In this document: in pieces, positions 16,261-25,882 of the stretch | How the letters are laid out: each line of letters begins with the position of its first letter | Position numbering within the stretch: the stretch's first letter is position 1 | Assembly: GCA_022779465.1 (NCBI GenBank) | Contig: JALFTB010000018.1 | Coordinates: 30,913-94,912 of the forward strand | Length of the DNA stretch: 64,000 bases | Direction: 5' to 3' | Origin: CAG-533 sp022779465 | GTDB lineage: Bacteria; Bacillota_I; Bacilli_A; RF39; UBA660 | Notes under the pieces: model-generated | What the model saw: the letters and a program-made list of their open reading frames with translations, nothing else | Told to the model about the DNA's origin: nothing | The model's database searches: none | Made by a program: the position numbers and the translations under genes

Positions 16261-16516
16261 ATTTTTCTCTATGATCAATAAGAAAATCATCTAGCTTTTT
16301 ATTAAATATTATTGATATTTTATAAAGAAGAGTTAATGAACAATTCTTTTTATCATCATTAGGTGACTCTATTCTCTTTAAGTATTCTGGAGTAACACCT
16401 AATAATTCAGCTAAGTCCATTAATTTAATTCCTTTTTCTTTACGATAATATTTGATGTTATAAGCAATAATAGATTTAAAATCTTCGTTATAATCATCTT
16501 TAAAATTTGTATTCAT
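16259..16516 (-). CDS. Small XRE-type helix-turn-helix regulator
   Basis: An 85-residue DNA-binding protein. Residues 19-75 form a Cro/CI-type fold (YYRKEKGIKLMDLAELLGVT, recognition helix PEYLKRIES). It is transcribed opposite to its neighbours and divergently from the TetR-ABC cluster 147 bases away. AGGTGA precedes its ATG. Target unknown. Confidence 0.82.
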   Translation of the reverse strand: MNTNFKDDYNEDFKSIIAYNIKYYRKEKGIKLMDLAELLGVTPEYLKRIESPNDDKKNCSLTLLYKISIIFNKKLDDFLIDHREK

Positions 16517-16615
16517 TTAACTTCACCTATTTATATTGTTGCATAATCCTGAAAATAAATAAGTAAACTTTTTGTCCTAATAAATTTTATATATTTTTAA
16601 AATAATGTATTTATT

Positions 16616-16641
16616 AATATTGTATTATGTGATACAATATT
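16616..16641. promoter_or_regulatory. Perfect palindrome, likely TetR operator
   Basis: AATATTGTAT, six bases, ATACAATATT. The 10-bp arms match perfectly. It lies 22 bases before the TetR start and contains a TACAAT that could be the -10, so self-repression of the TetR-ABC operon is likely. Confidence 0.75.
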
Positions 16642-16663
16642 TTTGTAATAGGGAGGAGTAGTT

Positions 16664-17269
16664 ATGCCAACAACTATAAAAATATCAAAACAAATGATAT
16701 TAGATGCTGCTTTTGAAATAGCAAGAGAAAAAGGTGTTGATCAAATAAGTAATAGAGAATTAGCTAAAATACTTAATTGTTCAATTAGACCTATTTATTA
16801 TCAATTTAAAAATGTTGAAGAATTAAATAAAGAACTTAATGAAAAGATTGAAGAATATTTTTTTAGTTATTTAATTAATAATGTTATAGAAGGAATTCCT
16901 AAATATAAACAAATTGGAATTAATTATATAAAATTTGCGAAAAATGAACCTAAATTATATACTTATCTTTTTATGAGTGAATCAAAATTAGGAATTGAAA
17001 AGTTTGTCGGTAAAAATGATAGTAATTTTACTACACTTGAAGGTATTATTAGAAAAAGTACTCAATTAAGTCATGAAGAAATTATGACATTTCATACTAA
17101 GATGTGGATATTTACTCATGGATTAGCAACACTTATTGCTTGTAAAACACTTGAATTAACTGATAAAGATATAAGTGATTTATTATCTAGTGAATTTCAA
17201 GCACTTATGTTACTTGAAGAAAATCCAAATAATAAATGGGTTTTGAATAATTGGAAAGAGGAAAAATAA
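16664..17269 (+). CDS. TetR-family transcriptional regulator
   Basis: A 201-residue repressor with an N-terminal helix-turn-helix at about 10-55 (ILDAAFEIAREKGV; SNRELAKILNCSIRPIYYQF) and a variable helical ligand domain (about 65-195). The start follows GGGAGGAG. It is the first gene of a run of five transporter genes with one base between it and the first ATPase, so it presumably controls the exporters in answer to a compound they remove. Confidence 0.92.
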   Translation: MPTTIKISKQMILDAAFEIAREKGVDQISNRELAKILNCSIRPIYYQFKNVEELNKELNEKIEEYFFSYLINNVIEGIPKYKQIGINYIKFAKNEPKLYTYLFMSESKLGIEKFVGKNDSNFTTLEGIIRKSTQLSHEEIMTFHTKMWIFTHGLATLIACKTLELTDKDISDLLSSEFQALMLLEENPNNKWVLNNWKEEK

Positions 17270-17270
17270 T

Positions 17271-17984
17271 ATGATAGAAATTAAAAATGTTAGTAAGAGT
17301 TATGATGGCAAAGTAAAAGCTTTAAATGATATTAGTTTTAAGATTGATAATGGGGAAATATTTGCATTTATTGGACATAATGGTGCTGGTAAAACTACTA
17401 TGATAAAGTCTTTAGTAGGAATATTAGATTTTGATAGTGGAGATATTTTAATTAATGGTAAATCTATAAAAAAAGAACCTATTGAATGTAAAAGAGAAAT
17501 GGCTTATGTTCCAGATAATCCTGATTTATATGAGAATATGACTGGGTTAGATTTTATTAATTTTATATGTGATATATATGATGTATCTTTAGAAGATAGA
17601 AAAGTAAATATTGAAAAATATTCTAAAATGTTTGAAATGGATGGTAAATTAGGTTCTGATATTTCAAGTTTCTCTCATGGTATGAAACAAAAAGTAGCTT
17701 TAATTGCGGCACTTAGTCATAATCCTGATGTCTTAATTATGGATGAGCCTTTTGTTGGACTTGATCCAAAAGCAGTTTTTGATATGAAAGAAGTAATGCA
17801 TAAAATGGCTAAAGAGGGTAAAACTATCTTCTTTTCCACACATATTTTAGATGTTGCAGAAAAGTTATGTGATAGAGTAGCAATAATTAAAAAAGGTGAA
17901 ATTGTTAAAATAGGTAAAATGAAAGATATTAAGGGTGATGAATCTTTAGAACAAGTATTTCTTGAGTTAGGAGATAATCAATAA
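17271..17984 (+). CDS. ABC transporter ATP-binding protein
   Basis: A 237-residue nucleotide-binding subunit. Walker A is GHNGAGKT (35-42), the signature is FSHGMKQK near 140 and Walker B is VLIMDEPFVGLD near 160, with the switch His in FFSTHILD. It lies one base after the TetR gene and its stop overlaps the start of the permease. It is likely the energiser of the 532-residue permease, an exporter of the bacteriocin/drug type. Confidence 0.95.
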   Translation: MIEIKNVSKSYDGKVKALNDISFKIDNGEIFAFIGHNGAGKTTMIKSLVGILDFDSGDILINGKSIKKEPIECKREMAYVPDNPDLYENMTGLDFINFICDIYDVSLEDRKVNIEKYSKMFEMDGKLGSDISSFSHGMKQKVALIAALSHNPDVLIMDEPFVGLDPKAVFDMKEVMHKMAKEGKTIFFSTHILDVAEKLCDRVAIIKKGEIVKIGKMKDIKGDESLEQVFLELGDNQ

Positions 17985-19582
17985 TGAAAACATATTCTTT
18001 AATCAAAGCTGTTCTTAGTCAAGATATGAATATGTTTAATTATTCAGCAAAAAGAAATTCTAGTAAATTTGTAAAAACTATATTACCAATTATATTATTT
18101 TTAATTGTTGCACTTGGAATTGGAACATATGCCTATATGTTAGGAAAAGCTTTACATGAAGTTCATCTTACTTATATAATGCTGACAATGTTTTTATTCC
18201 TTGTTACTGTTTTAACTTTTATAGAAGGTATTTATAAATCTCAAGGTATTTTATTTGAAGCTAAAGATAATGATTTGTTATTTTCATTGCCAATATCAAA
18301 ATCTAAAATTTTATTTTTAAGAATTTTTAAATTATTATTATTTGAATATATTTATAACTTGATGTTTTTGTTACCAGCTTTTATAATTTATATTTATTTT
18401 GAACATCCAGGAATTAGTTTTTATTTATTATCATTTTTGATGACAATATTGCTACCAATTATTCCAACTATTATATCTAGTTTTTTAGGGTATTTAGTTA
18501 AGATGTTTTCTAGTAAATCTAGATTTAAAAAGATAATACAAACTGTACTATCATTAGTCTTATTTTTTGTGATTTATATTGGAAGTATAAAATTAGAAGG
18601 CTTTGTTCAAAATATTGCAAGTAAAGCAGTAAGTATCAATGATATGCTAGTTAAAATTTATTATCCAATAGGTGCTTATGTTAATTTAATTAATCATTTT
18701 GATATTTTAACTTTTTTAAAATTATTGTTAATAAATATTATTCCATTTATGTTATTCATTTATATTGGAGCTAAATATTATTTTAAAATTATATCTAATG
18801 AGAAAAGTGGTAATACAAAAGTAAGATTTAAAAAAGAAAAATTTGTTAAAAATAGTCCTTTAATTGCTTTGGTGAAAAAAGAGTTAAAAAGATATTTTTC
18901 TTCCCCGGTTTATATGCTTAATACTTCAATAGGTTTGGTTATTGTTCTTATTGTTACAATAGCAATGGCCGTAAAGGGAAGCAGTGTTTTTGAACTAATA
19001 TTGAAAGATTATGGTTATACTGGTGGTTTATCTATTGAGGTTTTATATTATTTCTTAATGATATTTGCTGCCTCTTTAACTTCTATTACGTCTTCTTGTA
19101 TTTCTTTAGAAGGAAAAACTATTAATATTACTAAAAGTTTACCTGTTAGTGAAAAAGCAATTATGAGATCTAAATTAATATATCCATATATTATTGAATT
19201 ACCATTTATATTAATTAGTGAATTTATTTTCTTTATAGTTTTTAAACCAAGTGTTTTTTATATTATTGTTATTATTTTATGTAGTTTATTATCAATATTA
19301 TTATCATCAAGTATAGGTTTATTTATTAATTTGAAATATCCGAAGATGAATGCGATGAATGACACTGAGGTTGTTAAACAGAGTATGAGTTCAATGTTAT
19401 CAGTATTTATGGGAATGATTGTGTTTTTTGGTAGTATTTTTGGTTATGGGTTATTGATAGATAAAATTAATTCGAAAATGTTACTTTGTTTTAATTTATT
19501 AGTAATTAGTTTACTTGATGTTTTGTTTTACTATTTGATTATTAAAGTTGGAACTAAAGATTATAAAAATTTAAATGTATAG
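17984..19582 (+). CDS. ABC exporter membrane subunit (12 or so helices)
   Basis: A 532-residue integral membrane protein with hydrophobic helices in two clusters (about 30-290 and 320-525), matching the large 'putative ABC exporter' type permeases of Firmicutes. It overlaps the ATPase gene by one base. No extracytoplasmic domain. Substrate unknown. Confidence 0.85.
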   Translation: MKTYSLIKAVLSQDMNMFNYSAKRNSSKFVKTILPIILFLIVALGIGTYAYMLGKALHEVHLTYIMLTMFLFLVTVLTFIEGIYKSQGILFEAKDNDLLFSLPISKSKILFLRIFKLLLFEYIYNLMFLLPAFIIYIYFEHPGISFYLLSFLMTILLPIIPTIISSFLGYLVKMFSSKSRFKKIIQTVLSLVLFFVIYIGSIKLEGFVQNIASKAVSINDMLVKIYYPIGAYVNLINHFDILTFLKLLLINIIPFMLFIYIGAKYYFKIISNEKSGNTKVRFKKEKFVKNSPLIALVKKELKRYFSSPVYMLNTSIGLVIVLIVTIAMAVKGSSVFELILKDYGYTGGLSIEVLYYFLMIFAASLTSITSSCISLEGKTINITKSLPVSEKAIMRSKLIYPYIIELPFILISEFIFFIVFKPSVFYIIVIILCSLLSILLSSSIGLFINLKYPKMNAMNDTEVVKQSMSSMLSVFMGMIVFFGSIFGYGLLIDKINSKMLLCFNLLVISLLDVLFYYLIIKVGTKDYKNLNV

Positions 19583-19594
19583 AAAGAGGTATTT

Positions 19595-20533
19595 ATGACA
19601 AATGTTATTGAAGTTAAAAATTTAACTAAATGTTATAAAAATTTAAAAGCTGTTGATGACTTATCTTTTAATGTTAAAAAGGGTGAAATATTGGGATTAC
19701 TTGGGCCTAATGGAAGTGGTAAATCAACAACTATTAATTGTTTACTTTCTTTACTTAAATATCAAAATGGGAATATTAAAATATTCGGAAAAGAAATGAA
19801 TGTTGATTCTTATGATATTAAAAGTAAGATTGGAGTTATATTTCAAGAGATTGCCGTATTTGATGAATTAAACGTTTATGATAATATTGATTATTTTTGT
19901 GGCTTATATATAACTGATAAAGATAAACGTAAGAAATATGTTAAGGATGCGATTGATTTAGTTGGTCTTAATGATTTTGTTAAATTTTATCCTAAACAAT
20001 TATCTGGTGGTTTACTTAGAAGATTAAATATAGCTTGTGGAATAGCACATAAACCAAGTTTAATATTTTTAGATGAACCTACTGTAGCAGTTGATCCTCA
20101 AAGTAGAAATAATATTTTAGATGGAATTAAAAAGTTGAGAGATGAGGGAGCTACAATTGTTTATACAACACATTATATGGAAGAAGTTGAAATACTTTGT
20201 GACAGAATTATCATTTTAGATAAAGGTAAGATAATAGCAGAAGGAACATCTGATGAATTAAAAGAAAAAGCTAATATAGAAGAAAAAATAACAGTAGAAT
20301 TAAATAAAATAAGTGAAAAAGAAATAAAAGAAATAAAAGAATTTAAAACAGTTGATGATATTAATTATGGTAATGGTATTTTAGTTATTAAATATAAGAA
20401 AGGTAAAAATAATTTAGGAGATTTAATAGATTATTTTAATAGTAAAAAGATTAAATATAATAAAATATTCTCAGAAAGACCAACATTAAATGATGTATTC
20501 TTAGAACTAACTGGAAAGGAATTAAGGGATTAA
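19595..20533 (+). CDS. ABC transporter ATP-binding protein (DrrA-like, 312 aa)
   Basis: Walker A GPNGSGKS (37-44), signature LSGGLLRRL near 138, Walker B LIFLDEPTVAVDP near 160, and switch His in VYTTHYME. The C-terminal 80 residues after the NBD resemble the tail of drug-exporter ATPases. Its stop overlaps the next permease start, and AGAGGT precedes its ATG 12 bases after the previous gene, so all five genes read as one operon. Confidence 0.95.
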   Translation: MTNVIEVKNLTKCYKNLKAVDDLSFNVKKGEILGLLGPNGSGKSTTINCLLSLLKYQNGNIKIFGKEMNVDSYDIKSKIGVIFQEIAVFDELNVYDNIDYFCGLYITDKDKRKKYVKDAIDLVGLNDFVKFYPKQLSGGLLRRLNIACGIAHKPSLIFLDEPTVAVDPQSRNNILDGIKKLRDEGATIVYTTHYMEEVEILCDRIIILDKGKIIAEGTSDELKEKANIEEKITVELNKISEKEIKEIKEFKTVDDINYGNGILVIKYKKGKNNLGDLIDYFNSKKIKYNKIFSERPTLNDVFLELTGKELRD

Positions 20534-21696
20534 TGTTTTGGCATAATTTTGTTTATTCTTTAAAAACTTTATTTAAGAGTAAATCATTAATATTTTGGAC
20601 TTTTGTTTTTCCAATATTGCTTGGTACTTTCTTTAAATTAGCGTTTTCAAATATTGAAAAAAATGAAGTTTTAGAAGTTTTTAATATTGCAGTTGTTGAT
20701 AATGAAGAATTTAAAAGAGATGAGTTTTTTAATGAATCATTAAAAAGTTTAAGCACTGGTGAAAATAGGATATTTAATGTTAGTTATTTAGATCAAAAGA
20801 AAAGTGAAAAATTACTTGATGATAATAAGATAACTGGTTATTTATTATTTACTGGTGATGATATTAAAATTAATGTTAATAATAGTGGAATTAATGAAAC
20901 TGTTTTAAGATATGTAGTTGATGAAATTAATAGTGAAAAGACTATTATAAATAATATTATTAAAGATAAAGTTAGTAATAGTTATGAAGTAGATTATGGA
21001 AAAATTTATGATGAAGTTTTAAATATTGTTAATAATGATAATGAAGTAAAACTTAATAATGTTTCTAATAAAAATTTAAGTTATACAATGGTTGAGTTTT
21101 ATTCTTTAATAGCAATGGCATGTTTATATGGTAGTATGCTTTCGATGTATATTATTAATTATAAATTACCGGATATGAAAAGTGTTGGTAAGAGAATTTT
21201 TATTTCACCTATAAGTAAAAGTAAAACGGTTATTAGTAGTTTACTTGCTAGTTATGTGGTACAAATTATAGGGATAGCTTTATTATTTTTATATACTATA
21301 TTTATTTTAAATGTTGATTATGGCAATACGCTTTATTTAAGCATAATTTTAGCTCTTGTAGGCTCTTTATCAGGATTATCTTTAGGATTAATGGTTGCAA
21401 CATCAATTAAGGCTAATGAAGGCTCTAAAGTAGGTATTTTAATATCTATTACAATGCTGTGTTGTTTCTTGTCGGGGATGATGGGTGTAGGAATGAAGTA
21501 TGTTATAGATACTAATGCATCATTTTTAAATAAGATTAATCCAGTTGCAATGATTACAGATGGTTTTTATAGTTTATATTATTACGATACTTTAAGCAGA
21601 TATTATTTTGATTTAATTAGTCTATTAGTATTTTCTTTAATATTAATTATTATATCTATATTAGCATTAAGGAGACAGAAGTATGACAGTATTTAA
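20533..21696 (+). CDS. ABC-2 type permease (first of a pair)
   Basis: A 387-residue ABC-2 membrane subunit: one N-terminal helix (about 20-38), an extracytoplasmic domain of about 150 residues, then five or six helices (about 190-380). It overlaps the ATPase by one base and the next permease by 14 bases. It probably forms a heterodimer with the following gene. Confidence 0.9.
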   Translation: MFWHNFVYSLKTLFKSKSLIFWTFVFPILLGTFFKLAFSNIEKNEVLEVFNIAVVDNEEFKRDEFFNESLKSLSTGENRIFNVSYLDQKKSEKLLDDNKITGYLLFTGDDIKINVNNSGINETVLRYVVDEINSEKTIINNIIKDKVSNSYEVDYGKIYDEVLNIVNNDNEVKLNNVSNKNLSYTMVEFYSLIAMACLYGSMLSMYIINYKLPDMKSVGKRIFISPISKSKTVISSLLASYVVQIIGIALLFLYTIFILNVDYGNTLYLSIILALVGSLSGLSLGLMVATSIKANEGSKVGILISITMLCCFLSGMMGVGMKYVIDTNASFLNKINPVAMITDGFYSLYYYDTLSRYYFDLISLLVFSLILIIISILALRRQKYDSI

Positions 21697-22825
21697 GACT
21701 TTTTGGAAAATAGTAAATAAATATAAGGGAACTATTATTTTATATACAGTTATGTTAATTGGTTTTGGTGCTATAAATATGAATTCTGGTGATGTTAATA
21801 TGACATTTACGGATACAAAACCAGATATTGTAATTGTTAATCATGATGTAAATATAGGTTTAACTGAGAATCTAATAGATTATTTAAAAGATAATGCTAA
21901 TGTTAAAGTGTTTGGTAGTGAAGAAGAAATTAATGATGCTTTATTTTATAGAGATATATCTTATGTTATTTATATACAAGAAGGATATAGAAGAAATGTA
22001 TTAAATGGAGAAAATCCAAGTATTGATATAAAAACAAATGGTACTTATGATTCTTCTTTAACAGAAATGATGTTAGAAAGATATGTTAAAACTCAAAATA
22101 CTTTTAGAAAGCTTTATGATGATGAAAAAACGATAATAAAGAATATTAATGATAGTTTAAGTAAGAAATCTGAGATGCTCATTAATTCCAAGTTAGATGC
22201 GGGAGAAATGAGTAATATATCATTTTATTATAGTTTTGCTAGTTATAGTATAATGGCAGTAGTTATTTACATAGTATGCTTAGTATTAGGAAGCTTTAAT
22301 AAAGAATACGTTAATAAAAGAATTATTATAAGTGAGATGGATTATAAGAAACATAATTGGTTATTGTTAATTTCTAGTTTTGGGTATGGCTTGCTTGTTT
22401 GGATTCTTTATAATTTAATTGGAGTAATGATTCTTGGCAAAACGGTATTTACTTTAAATGGATTATGGTATGTTATTAATTCATTTGTATTTACACTTTG
22501 TTCACTTACTATGGCTTTGTTTATAAGTAGTTTGGTAAGTAATAAAAATGCGATTGCTGGAGTAGTTAACGTGGTAGCACTAGGATCTGCTTTCTTATGC
22601 GGAGCATTTATTCCGATGAGTATGCTTCCAGATGGAGTTTTAAAGTTTGCTCATGTCTTACCTTCTTATTGGTATATTAAATCTAATGAATTATTAAAGA
22701 CTATGGAAATATTTGATTTAACAAATTTGAAACCAATTTTGTTAAATTTGGGAATGCTTTTGTTGTTTTCTGTAATTTTTATAATTTTAAATAATTATGT
22801 AACTCGAAAGAAAAGAAGTATTTAG
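21683..22825 (+). CDS. ABC-2 type permease (second of a pair)
   Basis: A 380-residue subunit with the same topology as its neighbour: a helix at about 14-30, an extracytoplasmic region with PDIVIVNHDVNIGLTENLI, then a C-terminal membrane bundle containing the AFLCGAFIPMSMLP turn typical of ABC-2 permeases. It is the last gene of the TetR-led operon, followed by a terminator. Confidence 0.9.
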   Translation: MTVFKTFWKIVNKYKGTIILYTVMLIGFGAINMNSGDVNMTFTDTKPDIVIVNHDVNIGLTENLIDYLKDNANVKVFGSEEEINDALFYRDISYVIYIQEGYRRNVLNGENPSIDIKTNGTYDSSLTEMMLERYVKTQNTFRKLYDDEKTIIKNINDSLSKKSEMLINSKLDAGEMSNISFYYSFASYSIMAVVIYIVCLVLGSFNKEYVNKRIIISEMDYKKHNWLLLISSFGYGLLVWILYNLIGVMILGKTVFTLNGLWYVINSFVFTLCSLTMALFISSLVSNKNAIAGVVNVVALGSAFLCGAFIPMSMLPDGVLKFAHVLPSYWYIKSNELLKTMEIFDLTNLKPILLNLGMLLLFSVIFIILNNYVTRKKRSI

Positions 22826-22853
22826 AGACACCTTTTATTAGGTGTTTTCTTTT
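22826..22853 (+). terminator. Terminator of the TetR-ABC operon
   Basis: ACACCT/AGGTGT stem with a 6-base loop and T-rich tail, directly after the last permease stop. Confidence 0.8.
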
Positions 22854-22880
22854 GTTATAATTGGGATAGAGGTGATATTT

Positions 22881-23645
22881 ATGAGAATGGTAGATATTAT
22901 GTATAAGTACGTTAATAGATTTATTAATGCCGATGATGTGCTTAAATTAATGGATGAGTTAGAAGGATATTCTAAAGATGATGAGGAAAATATTGAAAAC
23001 ACTAAATTGGAAATTAAAAAAATTATAGAATCTGTTCCTAACGAAGAAGATGAAACTGAAAGAAAAAGAAAAGAGACTATAAATCATTTTCTTGAAAAGA
23101 TAAAAAATGCAAAGATAGATAATGAAAAGATTCAAGCAAAAATAGATAAGAAAAAAGAAGAACTTCAAAGTGATTTGTTGCTAGTTAAAGATGGCGGAGA
23201 AAAATATAAACAAATTTTTAACAAATTAACTCATAATGAAATTGTCAATAGAGAAGCTACGGCGATGGATGCTAAAGATTTACTTGAATTTATAACTCAT
23301 TATATAAGTGTTCCATGTCCACCACAAATTGATCAAGAAGCTTTTGATGATATGGTTGAAGTTGGTATCAAAGAAGATAAAAGAGAAGCTTTATGGAGAC
23401 TTGCTTTCAATTATGATTTTAAAGGTATGAACTTTAATAGAATTGTAGATTATTTTATTTTAAAAAGAGATGTTTATTATTTGATGGAACTAGTTTGCGC
23501 TGTTCAAGAATCACTAGATATGGATTATTTAATAAATAAAGTCATTGAAACCAATGATAAAGTTTTTATAAATAAAATAATAGAAGATAATAAAAATTTA
23601 GATAGAATTGAAGATAAACATTTGGAGATGTTAAAGAATGCTTAA
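22881..23645 (+). CDS. Unknown protein with central coiled coil
   Basis: A 254-residue cytosolic protein. Residues about 25-100 are a Lys/Glu-rich coiled coil (KIKNAKIDNEKIQAKIDKKK) and the C-terminal half is helical. ATG 22881 is chosen because AGAGGTGAT lies just upstream; the open frame could begin at 22842, but that lies inside the preceding terminator. It overlaps the acetyltransferase gene by 8 bases. The C-terminal 110 residues (MVEVGIKEDKREALWRLAFN) suggest alpha-solenoid repeats. No family recognised. Confidence 0.65.
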   Translation: MRMVDIMYKYVNRFINADDVLKLMDELEGYSKDDEENIENTKLEIKKIIESVPNEEDETERKRKETINHFLEKIKNAKIDNEKIQAKIDKKKEELQSDLLLVKDGGEKYKQIFNKLTHNEIVNREATAMDAKDLLEFITHYISVPCPPQIDQEAFDDMVEVGIKEDKREALWRLAFNYDFKGMNFNRIVDYFILKRDVYYLMELVCAVQESLDMDYLINKVIETNDKVFINKIIEDNKNLDRIEDKHLEMLKNA

Positions 23646-24132
23646 TGTTTATTCATCTAAGGATTTGAGTGATAATCAATTTGCAAAGATGTATGAAATA
23701 TTAATAAATAATTTGTTTAAAACTTATCCTGAGTTTTTGGATGATAAAGATAAGCATGATAATAAGGATAATTATAATAATTTGTTCAATTCTATAAAAA
23801 CGTCAGAGCAATATAATGTGATATGTCTTGAAGAAAGAGATTTGGTAATTGGGTATTTAAGTTATTCTGTGATAAATGATGAACTTTGGATAAGTGAGAT
23901 TCAGATTAGAGAAGAGTATCAAGGTAAGGGTGTTTTAAGAAAACTTATCGGAAAGTTTGTAAGTATGCCGGAATTAAACAGTTATGAATATATAAAAATA
24001 CATATTAATAAGAGGAACATTCATTCACAGGAAGTTTTTGGTCATATTGGATTTGAAAAGATAGGTGAAAGTACAATTTATAAAATTGATACTGATAATT
24101 TAATAAAATGGAATCAAAAAAACATATATTAG
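23638..24132 (+). CDS. GNAT-family N-acetyltransferase
   Basis: A 164-residue acetyltransferase with the acetyl-CoA loop in IQIREEYQGKGVLRKLIGKF (about 88-107, the Q/R-x-x-G-x-G/A signature), and the following strands IKIHINKRN and GHIGFEKIGES. It is coupled to the upstream coiled-coil gene by an overlapping start. Substrate (protein or small molecule) unknown. Confidence 0.88.
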   Translation: MLNVYSSKDLSDNQFAKMYEILINNLFKTYPEFLDDKDKHDNKDNYNNLFNSIKTSEQYNVICLEERDLVIGYLSYSVINDELWISEIQIREEYQGKGVLRKLIGKFVSMPELNSYEYIKIHINKRNIHSQEVFGHIGFEKIGESTIYKIDTDNLIKWNQKNIY

Positions 24133-24150
24133 CAAAGTATATGTTTTTTT
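24119..24150 (+). terminator. Terminator after the GNAT gene
   Basis: AAAACATATA/TATATGTTTT stem with a 9-base loop and a T tail. Confidence 0.8.
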
Positions 24151-24174
24151 CATACAATATTTTAGGTGATGTAT

Positions 24175-25386
24175 ATGGCTATAAAAAGTGTAGTTATTGA
24201 TGCGGGACATGGTGGAGCTGATAATGGTGCATCAGGCAATGGTATTATTGAAAAGAATTTAACTTTAGATATAAGTAAATATATGTATGACAGGTTTAAA
24301 GAATTGGGAGTACCAGTAAAGATGACTAGAACTAGTGATGTGGATTTGGATGCAAATGCTAGACCTAAAGTTGTATTGGATCAATATGGTAATGGTAAGG
24401 ATGTAATAGTGTTATCTAATCACATAAATGCAGGAGGTGGCGAAGGCGCTGAAGTAATATATGCACTACGTAATAGAGACACTTTAGCTGCTAAGATAAT
24501 TAATGAATTAGAGAAATCTGGTCAAGTTGTTAGAAAGTATTATCAAAGACGTTTACCTAGTAATACCTCTAAAGATTATTATTATATTATTCGTAATACT
24601 CCTAATACTGAAGCTTTAATTGTTGAATATGGTTTTTTAGATAATGTTAATGATGCTAATAGGCTTAAAAATAATTATAAAGATTATGCCGAAGCTGTAG
24701 TTAGAGCTGTAACTGAATATGCTGGATATAAGTATGTTCCTAAAACTGCAAGTGGATATTATGTTGTTAAAAAAGGAGATACTTTATGGAGTATTGCTAA
24801 AAATTATGGTTTAACTGTGGATAAACTTAAAGATATTAACAATTTATCTTCTAATTCTTTAAATATTGGTGACGTTTTACTAGTTAAGGATAATAGTGTT
24901 CCTTCTAATACTGAAGAACTTACTGGTTATGAATATTATACTGTTAAAAAGGGAGATACATTGTATGGTATTGCTAGTAAATATGGTTTAACTGTTGCTG
25001 AACTTAAAAAATATAATAATTTAGATAGTAATACTTTGGCAATCGGTCAAAAGTTAATTGTTGGTGAAACTAGTTCTTCAAATGTTTATGTTGTTAAGAA
25101 GGGTGATACTTTATATGGTATTGCTAGGGAATTTAATGTTAGTGTTGATGAGATAAAGAAAGCTAATGGATTAAGTAGTAATACACTTACGATAGGAATG
25201 TCTTTAATTATTCCTAGTGAAAGTAATGATCAAAATATAAGTACTACTGTGTATACTGTTAAAAAAGGAGATACTTTATATAATATTGCTAAAAATTATA
25301 ATGTTAGTGTAGATGAAATTAAATCTTTAAATAATTTAAGTTCTAATGTCTTGAGTATTGGTCAAAAATTAACTATTCCTATTTAG
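24175..25386 (+). CDS. N-acetylmuramoyl-L-alanine amidase with four LysM domains
   Basis: Peptidoglycan hydrolase. Residues about 1-185 form an Amidase_3 (zinc) domain with VVIDAGHGGADNGASG, the downstream His in LSNHINAGGGEG and catalytic Glu in EALIVEYGFLDN. Four LysM modules follow at about 190-235, 250-295, 300-345 and 355-403, each opening with VKKGDTLW/YxIA. Notably there is no signal peptide: the catalytic domain starts at residue 3. I use ATG 24175 after AGGTGATG; earlier in-frame starts at 24166 and 24169 lie in that site. It is monocistronic. Export could depend on lysis, a holin or a non-classical path. Confidence 0.94.
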   Translation: MAIKSVVIDAGHGGADNGASGNGIIEKNLTLDISKYMYDRFKELGVPVKMTRTSDVDLDANARPKVVLDQYGNGKDVIVLSNHINAGGGEGAEVIYALRNRDTLAAKIINELEKSGQVVRKYYQRRLPSNTSKDYYYIIRNTPNTEALIVEYGFLDNVNDANRLKNNYKDYAEAVVRAVTEYAGYKYVPKTASGYYVVKKGDTLWSIAKNYGLTVDKLKDINNLSSNSLNIGDVLLVKDNSVPSNTEELTGYEYYTVKKGDTLYGIASKYGLTVAELKKYNNLDSNTLAIGQKLIVGETSSSNVYVVKKGDTLYGIAREFNVSVDEIKKANGLSSNTLTIGMSLIIPSESNDQNISTTVYTVKKGDTLYNIAKNYNVSVDEIKSLNNLSSNVLSIGQKLTIPI

Positions 25387-25399
25387 GAATGGTTTTTTT
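25371..25399 (+). terminator. Terminator of the amidase gene
   Basis: AACTATTCC pairs with GGAATGGTT (one G-T pair) over the stop codon, followed by seven T. Confidence 0.8.
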
Positions 25400-25445
25400 A
25401 TGGTTTAATATATGTTATGATTATTAATAGAAAGGAATGGATATT

Positions 25446-25856
25446 ATGGATATGTATGATTATAGTTATTTAGGAGAAACTAGTAGTACTAGTTCTTTAG
25501 CAGGTAGTTTAGTTTGGACTATAATTGCTGTAGTACTTGCTGTTATTGGCGGAATTGCTTTATATTTTACAGTATTTAGTAAAAATAATGAAAAAAAGTA
25601 TACTGGATTCATGGCTAAATTATATGAGTGGTTTCAATTTAAATATTTTGTAATTGATGATTTATTTAGAATAACTTATATTGTTAGTGCACTTGCTTTA
25701 ACTTTATTATCATTTAATTTAATTTCAACTAGTTTCTTATCATTTATTTTAGTTTTAGTACTTGGTAATATAGGATTAAGAGTTTCTTTTGAATTATTAA
25801 TGTTGTTTACTGAGATGTGTTATAACATTAGATCTATTAATAAAAAGATGAAATAA
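25446..25856 (+). CDS. Unknown membrane protein (DUF-type, 3 helices)
   Basis: A 136-residue protein with helices at about 20-45, 78-95 and 100-118 and a cytosolic basic tail. ATG 25446 is nine bases from AAAGGA; an earlier ATG at 25437 is too close to that site. It ends at a terminator shared with the convergent LCP gene. No family recognised. Confidence 0.7.
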   Translation: MDMYDYSYLGETSSTSSLAGSLVWTIIAVVLAVIGGIALYFTVFSKNNEKKYTGFMAKLYEWFQFKYFVIDDLFRITYIVSALALTLLSFNLISTSFLSFILVLVLGNIGLRVSFELLMLFTEMCYNIRSINKKMK

Positions 25857-25882
25857 AAAAACCATTATATAATGGTTTTTTT
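25855..25882. terminator. Bidirectional terminator between the small membrane gene and the LCP gene
   Basis: A-rich flank, ACCATTAT/ATAATGGT palindrome, T-rich flank; it serves both convergent genes. Confidence 0.8.

Noticed and set aside
22959..23168. Minus-strand hydrophobic frame
   Set aside because: Shadow of the coiled-coil gene: reversed Lys/Glu codons give Phe/Leu-rich nonsense.
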